Assembly: GCA_963749535.1 (NCBI GenBank)
Contig: CAVVNF010000016.1
Location: 62,001 to 126,000, forward strand
Length of the DNA stretch: 64,000 nucleotides
Direction: 5' to 3'
Origin: Chersky-299 sp963749535
GTDB taxonomy: Bacteria; Actinomycetota; Thermoleophilia; RBG-16-64-13
Positions 36,823-45,409 of this stretch are shown here, piece by piece. Each line of letters opens with the position of its first letter. The first letter of the stretch is position 1. Under the pieces are notes generated by a model, which was not told the origin of the DNA, made no database searches, and saw nothing but the letters and a program-made list of their open reading frames with translations. A program made the translations under genes and the position numbers.

Positions 36823-37881
36823 ATGGAGTCAGGCGTTCCGCAGGCCAGAGGGTTCCGGACCCTTCCGGGGTTACGTGTCTGGGAAAAGGCTCCACTCTCC
36901 CCATTCACGACGATCGCCACCGGCGGTAACGCCGGCCTCCTTCTGTCCGCCCTGAACTACGAAGGACTCGTCTCGGCTCTGCGAGTGTTGCGGGAAAGCG
37001 AGGCGCCCTGGTTCTGCTTGGGTGGTGGATCTAACCTTCTCGTGGCCGATCGTGGCTACCCCGGTGTCGTGTTGAAACTGGACGAAGGCTTTCAATACGT
37101 GGATGGACTCCCCCACTGCGCTGGGAAGGGCGGCGAGGGGGTCGGGAAGGACGGTATGCGGGCTGGGAAGGATGACCCGTGGGCTGTGAGCGGCGCCGAA
37201 GTGCCCGGACCGGACATGTGGCCGGAGCAGACCGAGTTGGTGGCCGGCGCCGGGGCTTTTCTGGCCAGACTTGCGGCAGTGGCGGCCGAGGCCGGGCTTT
37301 CCGGCCTGGAGTGGGCGTGCGGGATCCCGGGCACGGTCGGGGGAGCGATGGCCATGAACGCGGGCGCGCATGGTGTCTCTCTCGACCAGGTCGCGGTGGC
37401 CGTGGAGCTCGCGTCAGATCAGGGGGTCCGCTGGGTTTCCCGTGAGTCTCTCGAGTGCGGGTACCGGTTCTGCCGCCTGCCGGCCGGCTCCGTGGTGACG
37501 GCGGTCCGTCTTGTCCTTACCCCCGGCGATCCTAGAGACATTCTCCAGCGCCATCGTGCCTTGCTCCGGGCGAGGCGGACGACGCAGCCCAGGGGCAGCA
37601 GGACCTTCGGCAGTGCGTTCAAGAACCCCCCGGGAGATTCCGCCGGACGGCTGCTTGACGCGGCAGGCCTGAAAGGAGTCCGTCATGGCGGCGCCGAAAT
37701 CTCCACTGTCCACGCGAATTTCATCGTCAATCTGGGGGACGCGACCACCGGGGATGTCCTTTGCCTCATGGGCATCATGAGGGAGGCCGTGATCCGGTCG
37801 TGTGGAGTGTCGCTGGAACCAGAAGTCAGATTGTTGGGGGCTGCGTTCCCGTGGTCCGAGGGCCAAAGGAGTGATGGATAG
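36823..37881 (+). CDS. murB: UDP-N-acetylenolpyruvoylglucosamine reductase MurB
   Basis: MurB reduces enolpyruvyl-UDP-GlcNAc to UDP-MurNAc with NADPH and FAD. FAD-domain signatures (TTIATGGNAGLL, LGGGSNLLVAD, GIPGTVGGAMAMNAGAHG) and the substrate-domain motif with the catalytic serine (GSAFKNPPGDSAGRLL) are intact. An insertion at about residues 98-133 contains three GKxG-like imperfect repeats (GKGG, GKDG, GKDD) not expected in this family. It would lie in a surface loop of the FAD domain. The stop overlaps ftsQ. Confidence 0.94.
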   Translation: MESGVPQARGFRTLPGLRVWEKAPLSPFTTIATGGNAGLLLSALNYEGLVSALRVLRESEAPWFCLGGGSNLLVADRGYPGVVLKLDEGFQYVDGLPHCAGKGGEGVGKDGMRAGKDDPWAVSGAEVPGPDMWPEQTELVAGAGAFLARLAAVAAEAGLSGLEWACGIPGTVGGAMAMNAGAHGVSLDQVAVAVELASDQGVRWVSRESLECGYRFCRLPAGSVVTAVRLVLTPGDPRDILQRHRALLRARRTTQPRGSRTFGSAFKNPPGDSAGRLLDAAGLKGVRHGGAEISTVHANFIVNLGDATTGDVLCLMGIMREAVIRSCGVSLEPEVRLLGAAFPWSEGQRSDG

Positions 37882-38656
37882 CAAGGTAAGGGAGCGCCGC
37901 CGGTCGGTGAACCTGCAGCGCGGGCGTAAGCGTGGGTCGCTGATCCTGCTCTTGGCGGCCGTTGTTGTCGTGATCGGTCTGTTCCTGTGGCTCCGTTCGT
38001 CCGACGTGTTCGCCGTGCGCTTTGTGCTAGCGCCCACCCTCGTGCACGTGTCTTCAGAACAGGTGCGGGAGGCTGCCGCCGGTGCTCGCGGGGTCAGCTT
38101 GCTGAAGGTGTCCACGCAAGACGTTGAGAAGAAGTTGATCGCACTTCCCTATGTGCGCTCGGCCAAGGTGTATCGCCACTTCCCCGACGCTTTGGAAGTG
38201 ACGATACAGGAGTACCAGCCGTTGGCGAGGGTACAGGCGGCCGATGGGCATCTCTGGCTCGTAGCCGATGATGGCAAGATCTTGGCGCCTGGCGACGGGT
38301 CTGGAGCTTCAGGGGCGGGCGGCCTTGTGCTGATCGTGCCTGCGACCTCCTTCACAGCCCAGGTCGGCTCTCGACTTCCCGGGCTCATCGCTGGAGCTTT
38401 GCCTGTGGCAAAGCTTGTGGAGCAGGCGGACTTCACCAAGACCTTCCCTCACGTGGCCAAGATCATGGTGAGCGATGACGGTCGGACGGTGGTCATCTTG
38501 GACGGTGGGGCGGAGCTCCGGTTGGGAGACCCGGTAGAGCTCAAGGACAAGTTGACGGTGGCGGCCCAGATCATCGAGCAGTACTTGAGGGATGGCAAAC
38601 AATTGCTCTATGCGGACGTAAGCGTGCCGTCGCGCGCGGTGGCCAAGCCAAGGTGA
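37874..38656 (+). CDS. ftsQ: Cell division protein FtsQ (DivIB)
   Basis: FtsQ is a bitopic divisome protein. The 260-residue sequence has a basic cytoplasmic tail and a membrane helix (about residues 22-41). A POTRA domain (residues 46-115) ends in KVYRHFPDALEVTIQEYQPL, and the FtsQ/DivIB beta domain follows. ATG 37874 overlaps the murB stop. No ftsA follows; ftsZ comes next after 184 nt, the arrangement usual for actinobacteria. Confidence 0.92.
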   Translation: MDSKVRERRRSVNLQRGRKRGSLILLLAAVVVVIGLFLWLRSSDVFAVRFVLAPTLVHVSSEQVREAAAGARGVSLLKVSTQDVEKKLIALPYVRSAKVYRHFPDALEVTIQEYQPLARVQAADGHLWLVADDGKILAPGDGSGASGAGGLVLIVPATSFTAQVGSRLPGLIAGALPVAKLVEQADFTKTFPHVAKIMVSDDGRTVVILDGGAELRLGDPVELKDKLTVAAQIIEQYLRDGKQLLYADVSVPSRAVAKPR

Positions 38657-38710
38657 GAGTGGTATTGTGCTTTTCAGCAGGATTAGCACCGGGAAAGGCG
38701 TAATTTCGGC

Positions 38711-38716
38711 TATACA
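38711..38716 (+). promoter_or_regulatory. Probable -10 element for ftsZ
   Basis: TATACA in the 184-nt ftsQ-ftsZ gap, about 125 nt before the ftsZ start, is a reasonable -10. No -35 at 16-18 nt is convincing. Dedicated ftsZ promoters in this gap are usual in related bacteria. Nothing else is recognisable in the gap. Confidence 0.35.
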
Positions 38717-38840
38717 TTAGGATGATTCTTAGTCTGCGTGACCAGTCCAGGGTCGCGGAACGGTCAAGTGGCGATTGAAGGCTTGATACGCAGGCTCAAG
38801 TTGGAGTCCTGTGATTCGATAACGTGGAGGTTCGAGAACC

Positions 38841-39937
38841 ATGGGCGACACTGGGTCCAGCTATCTTGCGGTGATCAAGGTCGTGGGGGTGGGCGGAGGT
38901 GGCACCAACGCGGTCAACCGCATGGTGGACGCCGGGCTTGAAGGGCGTCGAGTTCATCGCTGTGAACACCGACGCGCAGGCGCTGCTGATGTGCGACGCC
39001 GACGTCAAGCTGCATATCGGCGGCAAGATCACCAGGGGGCTGGGCGCCGGAGCCAACCCCGAAGTGGGCCGCGCGGCCGCCGAGGAAAGCCGGGACGAGA
39101 TCCGGGAGGTGCTGAAAGGCGCGGACATGGTCTTCGTCACCGCCGGCAAGGGCGGCGGCACCGGCACCGGGCGGCGCTCCGGTCATCGCCGAGATCGCCC
39201 GCGAGCTCGGCGCCCTGACGGTCGGCGTCGTGACCAAGCCGTTCAGCTTCGAGGGCCGCAAGCGTGCCAGCCAGGCCGAGGTCGGGCATCGAGACGCTGG
39301 CGAAGAAGGTGGACACGCTCATCATCATCCCCAACGACCGGCTGCTGCAGGTGGTCGAGAAGAAGACCTCCATCATCGAGGCGTTCAAGGTGGCCGACGA
39401 CGTCCTGCGCCAAGGCGTGCAGGGCATCACCGACCTCATCACCGTGCCCGGGCTCATCAACCTCGACTTCGCCGACGTGCGCACGATCATGCGCGAGCGC
39501 CGGTTCGGCGCTCATGGGCATCGGTGTGGCGAGCGGCGAGAACCGCGGGAGTCGAAGCGGCCAAGCGCGGCGATCTCGTCGCCGCTGCTCGAGTCCTCCA
39601 TCGAGGGGGCCACCGGCATCCTGCTTGAACATCAGCGGCGGACCCGACATGGGCCTGTTCGAGGTGAACGAGGCGGCAGAGGTCATCGCCAAGGCCGCCG
39701 CACTCCGACGCCAACGTCATCTTCGGCGCCGTCATCGACGAGTCGCTCGGCGATCAGATGCGCGTGACCGTGATCGCCACGGGCTTCGACCGTACCAGGC
39801 AGACCCAGAGGGAGACGGACAAGTCGACGGAGCACCCGGCTCCGGGCCTTCCCGATCTTCCCCCTCGGGAGAATTACAAGTTCGACATGGACGAGGACAT
39901 CCTCGACATCCCCAGTTTCTTGAGGAAAAAGGACTAG
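38841..39937 (+). CDS. ftsZ: Cell division tubulin FtsZ, broken by eight single-base insertions
   Basis: FtsZ polymerises into the Z-ring. Piecing the frames together gives a typical protein: VVGVGGGGTNAVNRMVDAGL, EFIAVNTDAQALL, the tubulin signature GGGTGTGGAPVIAEIA, TVGVVTKPFSFEG, PGLINLDFADVRTIM, AGSALMGIGVASGENR and the C-terminal peptide DILDIPSFLRKK. Apparent +1 insertions lie near 38938, 39170, 39285, 39497, 39548, 39569, 39626 and 39699; net +8 matches the frame of the stop at 39935-39937. Every interval between them is conserved ftsZ, so this is almost certainly an intact gene with consensus errors. GGAGG at 38826 precedes ATG 38841. SepF is encoded downstream as the membrane tether. 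Confidence 0.95.
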
Positions 39938-39946
39938 CGGGCCGGA

Positions 39947-40875
39947 TTGACGATCGAGGATGGCGAGGGCCGCTTGGTTGCGGCGCTGAAGGAAAGGATC
40001 GACCGGGACGCCCGGCCCAGACTGGAAGCGCTGGAGATCGATGGCGTGCCGGTGATGCAGGCTGACCTGCCGGGCGCCTTCCGTGCCATCTTTACCACTC
40101 GCCACGGGGGACGGAGCAGCGGTCCGTACGCTTCTCTGAATCTCGATCCCCGTTCCCTGGACGACCCCCTCGCCGTGGAGGCCAACCGGGCGCGCGTCGC
40201 CGGGGTGTTGGATACCATCTCGCCGCTGGCGGGAGCGGGTGACTCGACAGGCGATTCCCAGGACCGGTTGGGATTCGAGCGGTCGGGATCAAGCTCGTGA
40301 GCCCGCGGCAAGAACATGGACTGCGTGTGATGGGGGCGGCGGAGTATGTCCGTCATTCAGCCGGTGAACCATGCGATGGGCTCACCGTTCACCCCCTCCT
40401 CGACCGAGGACTTGCGGCGATGCTGTTGTTCGCGGATTGCGTGCCGGTAGTGCTGGCGGGCGAAGTGGACGCGGCGCTTGTACACGGAGGTTGGCGAGGC
40501 ATCCTTGGAGGGATCATCCAACAGGCGGCTAGAGCCATGACCGGACCACCGGCGATGGCGGTCATCGGGCCGAGTATCGGGCCGTGCTGCTTCAGCGTTG
40601 GAGAAGACGTCGCTCAGGCTTTCGCGGCCCGATACGGCGCGGACGTGGTGCGCCGGCTTCCCGGGCAAGAGCCGCGGGTGGACCTCTGGGCCGCGGCTGA
40701 CCGCGCCCTCGGCGAGGTGGACGTCCCGCATGAACGCGTCACCAACCCTCGCCTCTGTACATGCTGCAACAACGATCTCTTCTATTCGTACAGGCGGGAA
40801 GGCCCGGTCACCGGCCGCCATTGTGGCGTCTTGTGGGCTGCCGCCCCGGCCTGTCAGCGGGACCATGCGCGATGA
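39947..40875 (+). CDS. pgeF: YfiH/PgeF-type peptidoglycan-editing or purine nucleoside phosphorylase, frame-disrupted
   Basis: This family (multicopper polyphenol oxidoreductase, YfiH/YlmD) has been linked to purine nucleoside phosphorylase activity and to peptidoglycan editing. Seen here are TTRHGGRSSGPYASLNL, VSPRQEHGLRV, FADCVPVVL, HGGWRG, GPSIGPCCFSVGEDV and the terminal CTCCNNDLFYSYRREG. A net -1 shift near 40275 (GAGCGGTCGGG) lies between the two halves. The start is TTG 39947. The ylmD-ylmE-sepF order (this gene, yggS, sepF) after ftsZ is conserved in Gram-positives. The stop overlaps yggS. Confidence 0.88.
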
Positions 40876-41567
40876 TCGTCAGCGCCGACGACATACGGGC
40901 GAACCTGGCGACCATCGAATCGAGGATCGCCGCGGCATGCGCTCGTGCGAACAGAACCGGTCGCCCCAAGCTCCTCGTGGCCACGAAATACGTCACCGCG
41001 GAAGACATGGGTGTGTTGCAAGCGGCAGGAATCCGCCTTGTGGGGGAGAACAGGGCAGAAGAGCTGGAGACAAAATGGCGGATGTGGGACGACTCCTTCG
41101 AGTTCCACTTCATCGGCCACCTGCAGAGCCGGAAGGCGCGGCAGGTGTTACCGTACGTAACCCTCATCCACTCAGTCGATTCCATCGGGCTCGTGGAAGA
41201 GCTCGAAAAAAGAGCGGAGCAGCCCGTCAAGGTCTTGTTGGAGGTGAATGTGAGCGGCGAAAATACCAAGTATGGTATCCTGCCCGCGCACGCGGAGGCC
41301 TTTTTGAACGAGGCCTGGGGGTTTCGGAAGGTCAGATTCGTGGGCTTCATGACCATGGCTCCTTTCTCAGAAGACCCGGAGATCACGCGCCCGGTATTCC
41401 GGTCTCTGCGCCTGCTCCGGGACCGGTTGGCCTCCCTGTTCACCGGCCGTTACCAACTTTCCGAACTATCCATGGGCATGAGCAACGACTACGAAGTTGC
41501 GGTCGAGGAAGGTGCGACGATCGTCCGGGTCGGAAGCGCGCTTTTCTCCAACGCGCAAGGAGGTTGA
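40872..41567 (+). CDS. yggS: YggS/YlmE PLP-homeostasis protein
   Basis: This PLP-binding protein of alanine-racemase fold type III keeps pyridoxal phosphate levels balanced. The 231-residue sequence has LLVATKYVTAEDM (Schiff-base Lys region), GENRAEELETKW, FHFIGHLQSRKAR, VLLEVNVSGENTKYG, GFMTMAPF and LSMGMSNDYEVAVEEGATIVRVGSALF (quoted in pieces within the family profile). ATG 40872 overlaps pgeF, and the stop lies just before sepF with a strong ribosome binding site shared. Confidence 0.94.
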   Translation: MIVSADDIRANLATIESRIAAACARANRTGRPKLLVATKYVTAEDMGVLQAAGIRLVGENRAEELETKWRMWDDSFEFHFIGHLQSRKARQVLPYVTLIHSVDSIGLVEELEKRAEQPVKVLLEVNVSGENTKYGILPAHAEAFLNEAWGFRKVRFVGFMTMAPFSEDPEITRPVFRSLRLLRDRLASLFTGRYQLSELSMGMSNDYEVAVEEGATIVRVGSALFSNAQGG

Positions 41568-41568
41568 T

Positions 41569-42114
41569 ATGGCTCTCGGAGGCGTCTGGCACAAGACGAT
41601 GGTGTATTTCGGACTCGCCGATGAAGGCGAGGAATACGAAGAAGAAGAGACCTTGAACGCCCAACCCGACATAGAGTCGACGTACCGGGAGCGTGCGAAC
41701 GTGAGGAAGATCGAGCGGAGCAGCAGGCAGCGCCGCGGGTCCACCGACTTCGATGACATCTTCGCTGAAGGTGACCCGTACCGGGCAGGACGGGGAGCAT
41801 CCATCAGATCCGTTCCGGCCGCGGTAGAAGCCCCGCCGGTGAGGGTGCACCTGGTGATGCCGAAGAACTTCAACGACGCGCAGATCATCGCCGACAAATT
41901 CAAGACCGATATCCCCGTCATCCTCAACCTGCAATCCAGCGAGACGGAACTGGCGAAGAGGCTCATCGATTTCGCGAGCGGTCTTACGTACGCGCTGGAC
42001 GGAGGGATGCAGCGGGTGGCGGACAAGGTGTTCTTGCTCACGCCGAAGAACGTGGAAGTCTCGGCAGAGGAGCGGCAGCGCCTGGTGGACAAGGGATTCT
42101 TCAACCAGTCCTAG
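41569..42114 (+). CDS. sepF: FtsZ membrane tether SepF
   Basis: SepF binds membranes through an N-terminal amphipathic helix and bundles FtsZ; it replaces FtsA in actinobacteria. The 181-residue protein has the N-terminal helix (MALGGVWHKTMVYFG) and an acidic/Arg-rich linker. The C-terminal SepF core follows (PVILNLQ, RLIDFASGLTYALDG, VFLLTPKNVEVS). AAGGAGG at 41557-41563 precedes ATG 41569 by 5 nt. Confidence 0.95.
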   Translation: MALGGVWHKTMVYFGLADEGEEYEEEETLNAQPDIESTYRERANVRKIERSSRQRRGSTDFDDIFAEGDPYRAGRGASIRSVPAAVEAPPVRVHLVMPKNFNDAQIIADKFKTDIPVILNLQSSETELAKRLIDFASGLTYALDGGMQRVADKVFLLTPKNVEVSAEERQRLVDKGFFNQS

Positions 42115-42120
42115 CCCTGA

Positions 42121-42177
42121 CTGATATCTGGACATCGCGCCGGCGGGGCGCCTGGAGAAACTGTCTCCGGATATCGG
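42121..42177 (+). other. Candidate three-way-junction structure upstream of proC
   Basis: An outer stem (CTGATATC 42121-42128 with GATATCGG 42170-42177, one T.G wobble) encloses two adjacent hairpins. One is GCGCC 42137-42141 with GGCGC 42147-42151; the other is GGAGA 42154-42158 with TCTCC 42164-42168. It fills the 102-nt gap between sepF and proC. There is no U tract, so it does not look like a simple terminator. Confidence 0.4.
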
Positions 42178-42216
42178 CCACCCGGGAGAGAAACATCGAC
42201 GCCTAGGATCTGCTAG

Positions 42217-43044
42217 ATGACTGTGACAATCGGAGTGGTGGGTACCGGCAGCATGGGTTCCGCTTTGGTCAAGGGCTGGATGCGTTCTCCCTTGCCTGGG
42301 GCGAAGGTCGTGGTGTTCGACGAGATCAACGAGTACGTTCGCGGGCTGGTGGACGGCGGCTCGTTGTCTGCCGAAGGCTTGGTGTCGGTCGCCGACTCGC
42401 TCGAGGATCTCGCCAAGCAGGCGGATTTCATTGTCGTGGTGGTCAAGCCGAAGGACACGACGGAGGTGCTCTCCGCGCTTTCCCATCGTGTCCGCGCGGA
42501 CCAGGTCGTGATCGCTTCAGCGGCAGGCCTCGGTCTATCCCGGCTCAGAGCCGCGCTGGGCCCGGGGCCGTCCCTATACCGGATGATGCCTAACCTGGGA
42601 GTGGAGCTGGGAGCCGGCGTCGTCGCCCTCTGCGCAGAGCCCGGTGTGGAGCTCTCGCATGTCGAGCGGGTGAAAGACCTTTTCGGGCGCATGGGGATCG
42701 TACAGGTGGTGGACGAGCAGATGTTGAACGCCGTCACCGCCGTCGCCGGGTCGTCCTTAGGGTTCCTGGCCTTGGCTCTTGAGGGCCTCGAGGACGGTGC
42801 GGTGAAGGTCGGCATGCCGCGTAAGCTTGCGAGGACGTTCGTCCGGCAGACAGCTTTGGCAACGGCTGAGCTTCTCGTAATGCGTCCAGGCTCGGCCGCG
42901 GACCTCAAAGACCAGGTGGCTTCGCCCGGAGGCACGACGATAGCCGGGCTTGCCGTTCTGGAGGACGAAGGCGTACGGGGTGCATTCATGCGCGCCGTCG
43001 AGGCAGCTACTGAGCGGGGGCGGGTCCTGCAAGAAGAGGTCTAA
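42217..43044 (+). CDS. proC: Pyrroline-5-carboxylate reductase
   Basis: ProC reduces pyrroline-5-carboxylate to proline with NAD(P)H. The 275-residue protein has the Rossmann motif GVVGTGSMGSALVKGW, VVVKPKD, SAAGLGLSRL, RMMPNLGVELGAG, and the C-terminal LKDQVASPGGTTIAGLAVLE signature. Its place between sepF and divIVA is the conserved ylm-cluster position in many Gram-positives. The start is ATG 42217. Confidence 0.96.
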   Translation: MTVTIGVVGTGSMGSALVKGWMRSPLPGAKVVVFDEINEYVRGLVDGGSLSAEGLVSVADSLEDLAKQADFIVVVVKPKDTTEVLSALSHRVRADQVVIASAAGLGLSRLRAALGPGPSLYRMMPNLGVELGAGVVALCAEPGVELSHVERVKDLFGRMGIVQVVDEQMLNAVTAVAGSSLGFLALALEGLEDGAVKVGMPRKLARTFVRQTALATAELLVMRPGSAADLKDQVASPGGTTIAGLAVLEDEGVRGAFMRAVEAATERGRVLQEEV

Positions 43045-43127
43045 CCTGTGGTGACGGAGTGGTCGATTATGGGTAGGTCATGGGGTCGGAAGCCGGCGAT
43101 AGCGAGCGAAGGGGGAGGGAAGTGAAG

Positions 43128-44129
43128 ATGACGCCTCTCGACATCAGGCGTAAGGAATTCAAACGATCCATGCGCGGGTACTCGGACGAGGAAGTGGACG
43201 TATTCCTCGACGAGGTGGCGGACGAGTTCGAGCGGCTGTATCGGGAGAACGGGGAGATGGGCGAGCGCCTCACGACTCTCGAGGAACAGATCGCCGGCTA
43301 CATGAGCATCAAAGAGACCCTCGAGAAGACCCTGGTCTCCGCGCAGATGCAATCGGACGAGATGCGGGCGAATGCGCGCAAGGAGGCGGAGTTGACCCTC
43401 CGCGACGCCGAGATCAAGTCCAGGCAGATCGTCAATGACTCCTATGGCGAGACTCAGCGAGTACAGCAATCCTTGATACAACTGAAGCACCTGGAAGAGG
43501 ACTTCCGGTTCAAGTTTCGCTCGCTGCTCGAGGCCCATCTGAAGCTCGTGGAAGAGGCACCCATCGCGGTCGCGCCTCCCGAGGCCTCGTTCATCGCGGT
43601 TGCGGAAATCCCGCTCGTGGCGCCTCCCGAGGCAACTTTCGTCGAGGCTCATGTCGCGATGAGTCCGGGAGAGACCGCTCCTCCCGAAGCCAACGCGGCT
43701 CCTGAGGCGGCCGCAGCTTCTGAAGACACCGAGACGGTGGAGACTCCCGTGCAAGAGACCGCGACGGCCCCGGTGGAGCCGTCCACGGAGGTGGAGCCCA
43801 TCCCAGGGGTCGCGGCCCAACTGGAGGCTGTGGCTCTCACGACGACCGACAACGAGGCTGTGGCCGAGGAGATCATCGCTCCTTCGCTCACAGAAGCGCT
43901 CGACGGCCTTCGACTGGAGCCCGCGCCCGTGCCGTCGGCGGGACCAGCCGCGGAGCCGGCGACTGGAGCCATGGCGGCTGAGCTTGAGGAACCGAGTTCG
44001 GCGCCGGTGGACGAGGACGAGCCGCCTGTCGGTGGGTTCTTCTTCGGTCAGTCCCCGGCGGACGGCGCCGAAGATTTCTTCGTGCTGGGCAGAGAGAAGA
44101 AAGAGCAGGACCGCGATTTCGAATGGTAG
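43128..44129 (+). CDS. divIVA: DivIVA/Wag31-type polar scaffold protein
   Basis: DivIVA binds curved membrane and in actinobacteria organises polar or septal wall synthesis. The N-terminal membrane-binding module MTPLDIRRKEFKRSMRGYS is followed by DEEVDVFLDEVADEFERLY and a long coiled coil to about residue 145. The remaining ~190 residues are an acidic, Ala/Glu/Pro-rich low-complexity tail with APPEA-type repeats, ending in a hydrophobic GGFFFGQSP patch. ATG 43128 is chosen because GGGAGGG lies 8 nt upstream; GTG 43122 is the alternative. Confidence 0.92.
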   Translation: MTPLDIRRKEFKRSMRGYSDEEVDVFLDEVADEFERLYRENGEMGERLTTLEEQIAGYMSIKETLEKTLVSAQMQSDEMRANARKEAELTLRDAEIKSRQIVNDSYGETQRVQQSLIQLKHLEEDFRFKFRSLLEAHLKLVEEAPIAVAPPEASFIAVAEIPLVAPPEATFVEAHVAMSPGETAPPEANAAPEAAAASEDTETVETPVQETATAPVEPSTEVEPIPGVAAQLEAVALTTTDNEAVAEEIIAPSLTEALDGLRLEPAPVPSAGPAAEPATGAMAAELEEPSSAPVDEDEPPVGGFFFGQSPADGAEDFFVLGREKKEQDRDFEW

Positions 44130-44153
44130 TCCACTGATAATACGGGGGGACTG

Positions 44154-44483
44154 ATGGTAGATTCTCCCAAGGAGGATCTTGCCATCCGGTGTGCCGCCGA
44201 CGGTTTGCTGGTAGGCTTTCGAGTGAGCCCGGGGTCGGTGAAGACGGCCTTTCGTGGGCTGTACGGTGAGCGGCTCAAGGTGACAGTAAGCGCTCCACCC
44301 GAAGACGACCGCGCCAACAAGGAACTGGTGGGCGCATTAGCGGGCTGGCTGGGATTGCCTCGCGACGACGTGACGATCGTGACCGGGCGCGCCAGCAGAG
44401 ACAAGACCCTCGCGTTCAGGGGCATAGAGGAGTCCGAGTTGCGGAGCAGGTTGATCGCTCTGGCAGAAGGCCAAGGCGCATAG
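44154..44483 (+). CDS. yggU: DUF167/YggU family protein
   Basis: A 109-residue protein of the small DUF167 family, whose role is unknown. It has the family pattern RVSPGSVKTAF, GERLKVTVSAPPEDDRANKELVGALA and VTIVTGRASRDKTLAFRG. It sits 24 nt after divIVA and just before a zinc finger protein, a neighbourhood common in Gram-positive dcw-distal regions. Confidence 0.88.
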   Translation: MVDSPKEDLAIRCAADGLLVGFRVSPGSVKTAFRGLYGERLKVTVSAPPEDDRANKELVGALAGWLGLPRDDVTIVTGRASRDKTLAFRGIEESELRSRLIALAEGQGA

Positions 44484-44497
44484 GGGAGTTCTGCTTG

Positions 44498-44857
44498 ATG
44501 GATAGCGAGACTTTGAAGCAGAGGCTGCTGGAAGAACGCGAGCGGTTGCAGCGGGAGATCACGGAGCTCGATGCCGACCTTTCGGAATCGCTTGAAGACT
44601 CCTCCGAGGAAAGCCCCTACGACCAGCACATGGCGGAGACCGCGGCCGTGACCCTCGATCGAGAGATCGACCTCACCCTCGAGGAGAACGCCCGCTCCAC
44701 CATCGCGCAGATCGACCGCGCCCTGCAGAAGATGGACAACGGCACCTACGGCCATTGCGACAAGTGTGGCAAGGAGATCGGAGAAGAGCGCTTGAGCGTC
44801 GCCCCGTTCGCCAGCCTCTGCATCGACTGCAAGCGGCTAGAGGAACGCAGCCGCTAA
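44498..44857 (+). CDS. DksA/TraR-type zinc finger protein
   Basis: The 119-residue protein has an N-terminal coiled coil (QRLLEERERLQREITELDAD) and a C-terminal C4 zinc finger CDKCGKEIGEERL...CIDCK, the TraR/DksA class. The motif DNGTYGHCDKCG is typical of the small Gram-positive members that sit before lspA. Direct action on RNA polymerase, as with DksA, is possible but not shown. ATG 44498 is used; TTG 44495 directly before it is in frame. Confidence 0.9.
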   Translation: MDSETLKQRLLEERERLQREITELDADLSESLEDSSEESPYDQHMAETAAVTLDREIDLTLEENARSTIAQIDRALQKMDNGTYGHCDKCGKEIGEERLSVAPFASLCIDCKRLEERSR

Positions 44858-44875
44858 CTCGCGGTTCCGCACTCT

Positions 44876-45397
44876 ATGACACCCGCCCGATTCTTCGCCA
44901 GCCGCCGCGGCCGGCTAATCCTCAAATGGTCGGTCCTTGTCGTTTTCGTAGGCGTTGCCGTCGGCTTGGACCTGCTCACCAAAAGCATCGCCGAGCATCA
45001 CTTGGTTTTGGGGGAAACGCGCAAGATCTTGCCGTTTTTGTATCTACAGAGGACCGCCAACAACGGGGTAGCTTTCGGACTCCTGGGTGGCCGCGGCCCG
45101 GTGATCATCGTGGCGAACGTCATCGCTATCGCGGTCGTGCTGTTCTATGTGTTCATGGAGAAGCGCGCGCTCGTGGCCGGCATTGGCGGCGGGCTCATCA
45201 TCGGCGGCAGCCTGGGTAACATCGTCCAGCGCATCGCCTACGGCGTGGTCACCGACTATCTCAAGTTCCCCCACTGGCCCAACTTCAACTTGGCAGACGT
45301 TTTCATCGTCCTCGGGATCGCGGTCATCTTCCTGGGCGTTTTGGTGGAGGGGATACGGCTGGTGCGGGCGGATCGCAAGGCCCGGCGCGATTCCTAG
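44876..45397 (+). CDS. lspA: Lipoprotein signal peptidase II
   Basis: LspA is the membrane aspartyl protease that cleaves prolipoprotein signal peptides after lipidation. The 173-residue protein has four membrane helices. The family motifs are RTANNGVAFGLL, GGSLGNIVQRIAYGVVTDYL with catalytic Asp127, and FNLADVFI with Asp141. It precedes rluD by 12 nt, the classic lspA-rluD pair. Confidence 0.96.
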   Translation: MTPARFFASRRGRLILKWSVLVVFVGVAVGLDLLTKSIAEHHLVLGETRKILPFLYLQRTANNGVAFGLLGGRGPVIIVANVIAIAVVLFYVFMEKRALVAGIGGGLIIGGSLGNIVQRIAYGVVTDYLKFPHWPNFNLADVFIVLGIAVIFLGVLVEGIRLVRADRKARRDS

Positions 45398-45409
45398 GGG
45401 AGACCGGCG

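Noticed and set aside
36823..37881. Loss of the catalytic serine in MurB, suggested by YRFCRL.
   Set aside because: The catalytic serine belongs to the GSAFKNP motif, which is intact; the YR motif is a different element.
38841..39937. Programmed frameshifting as the explanation for the broken ftsZ.
   Set aside because: Eight sites without shared slippery sequence or stimulatory structure, in a gene never known to need it; consensus error is far simpler.
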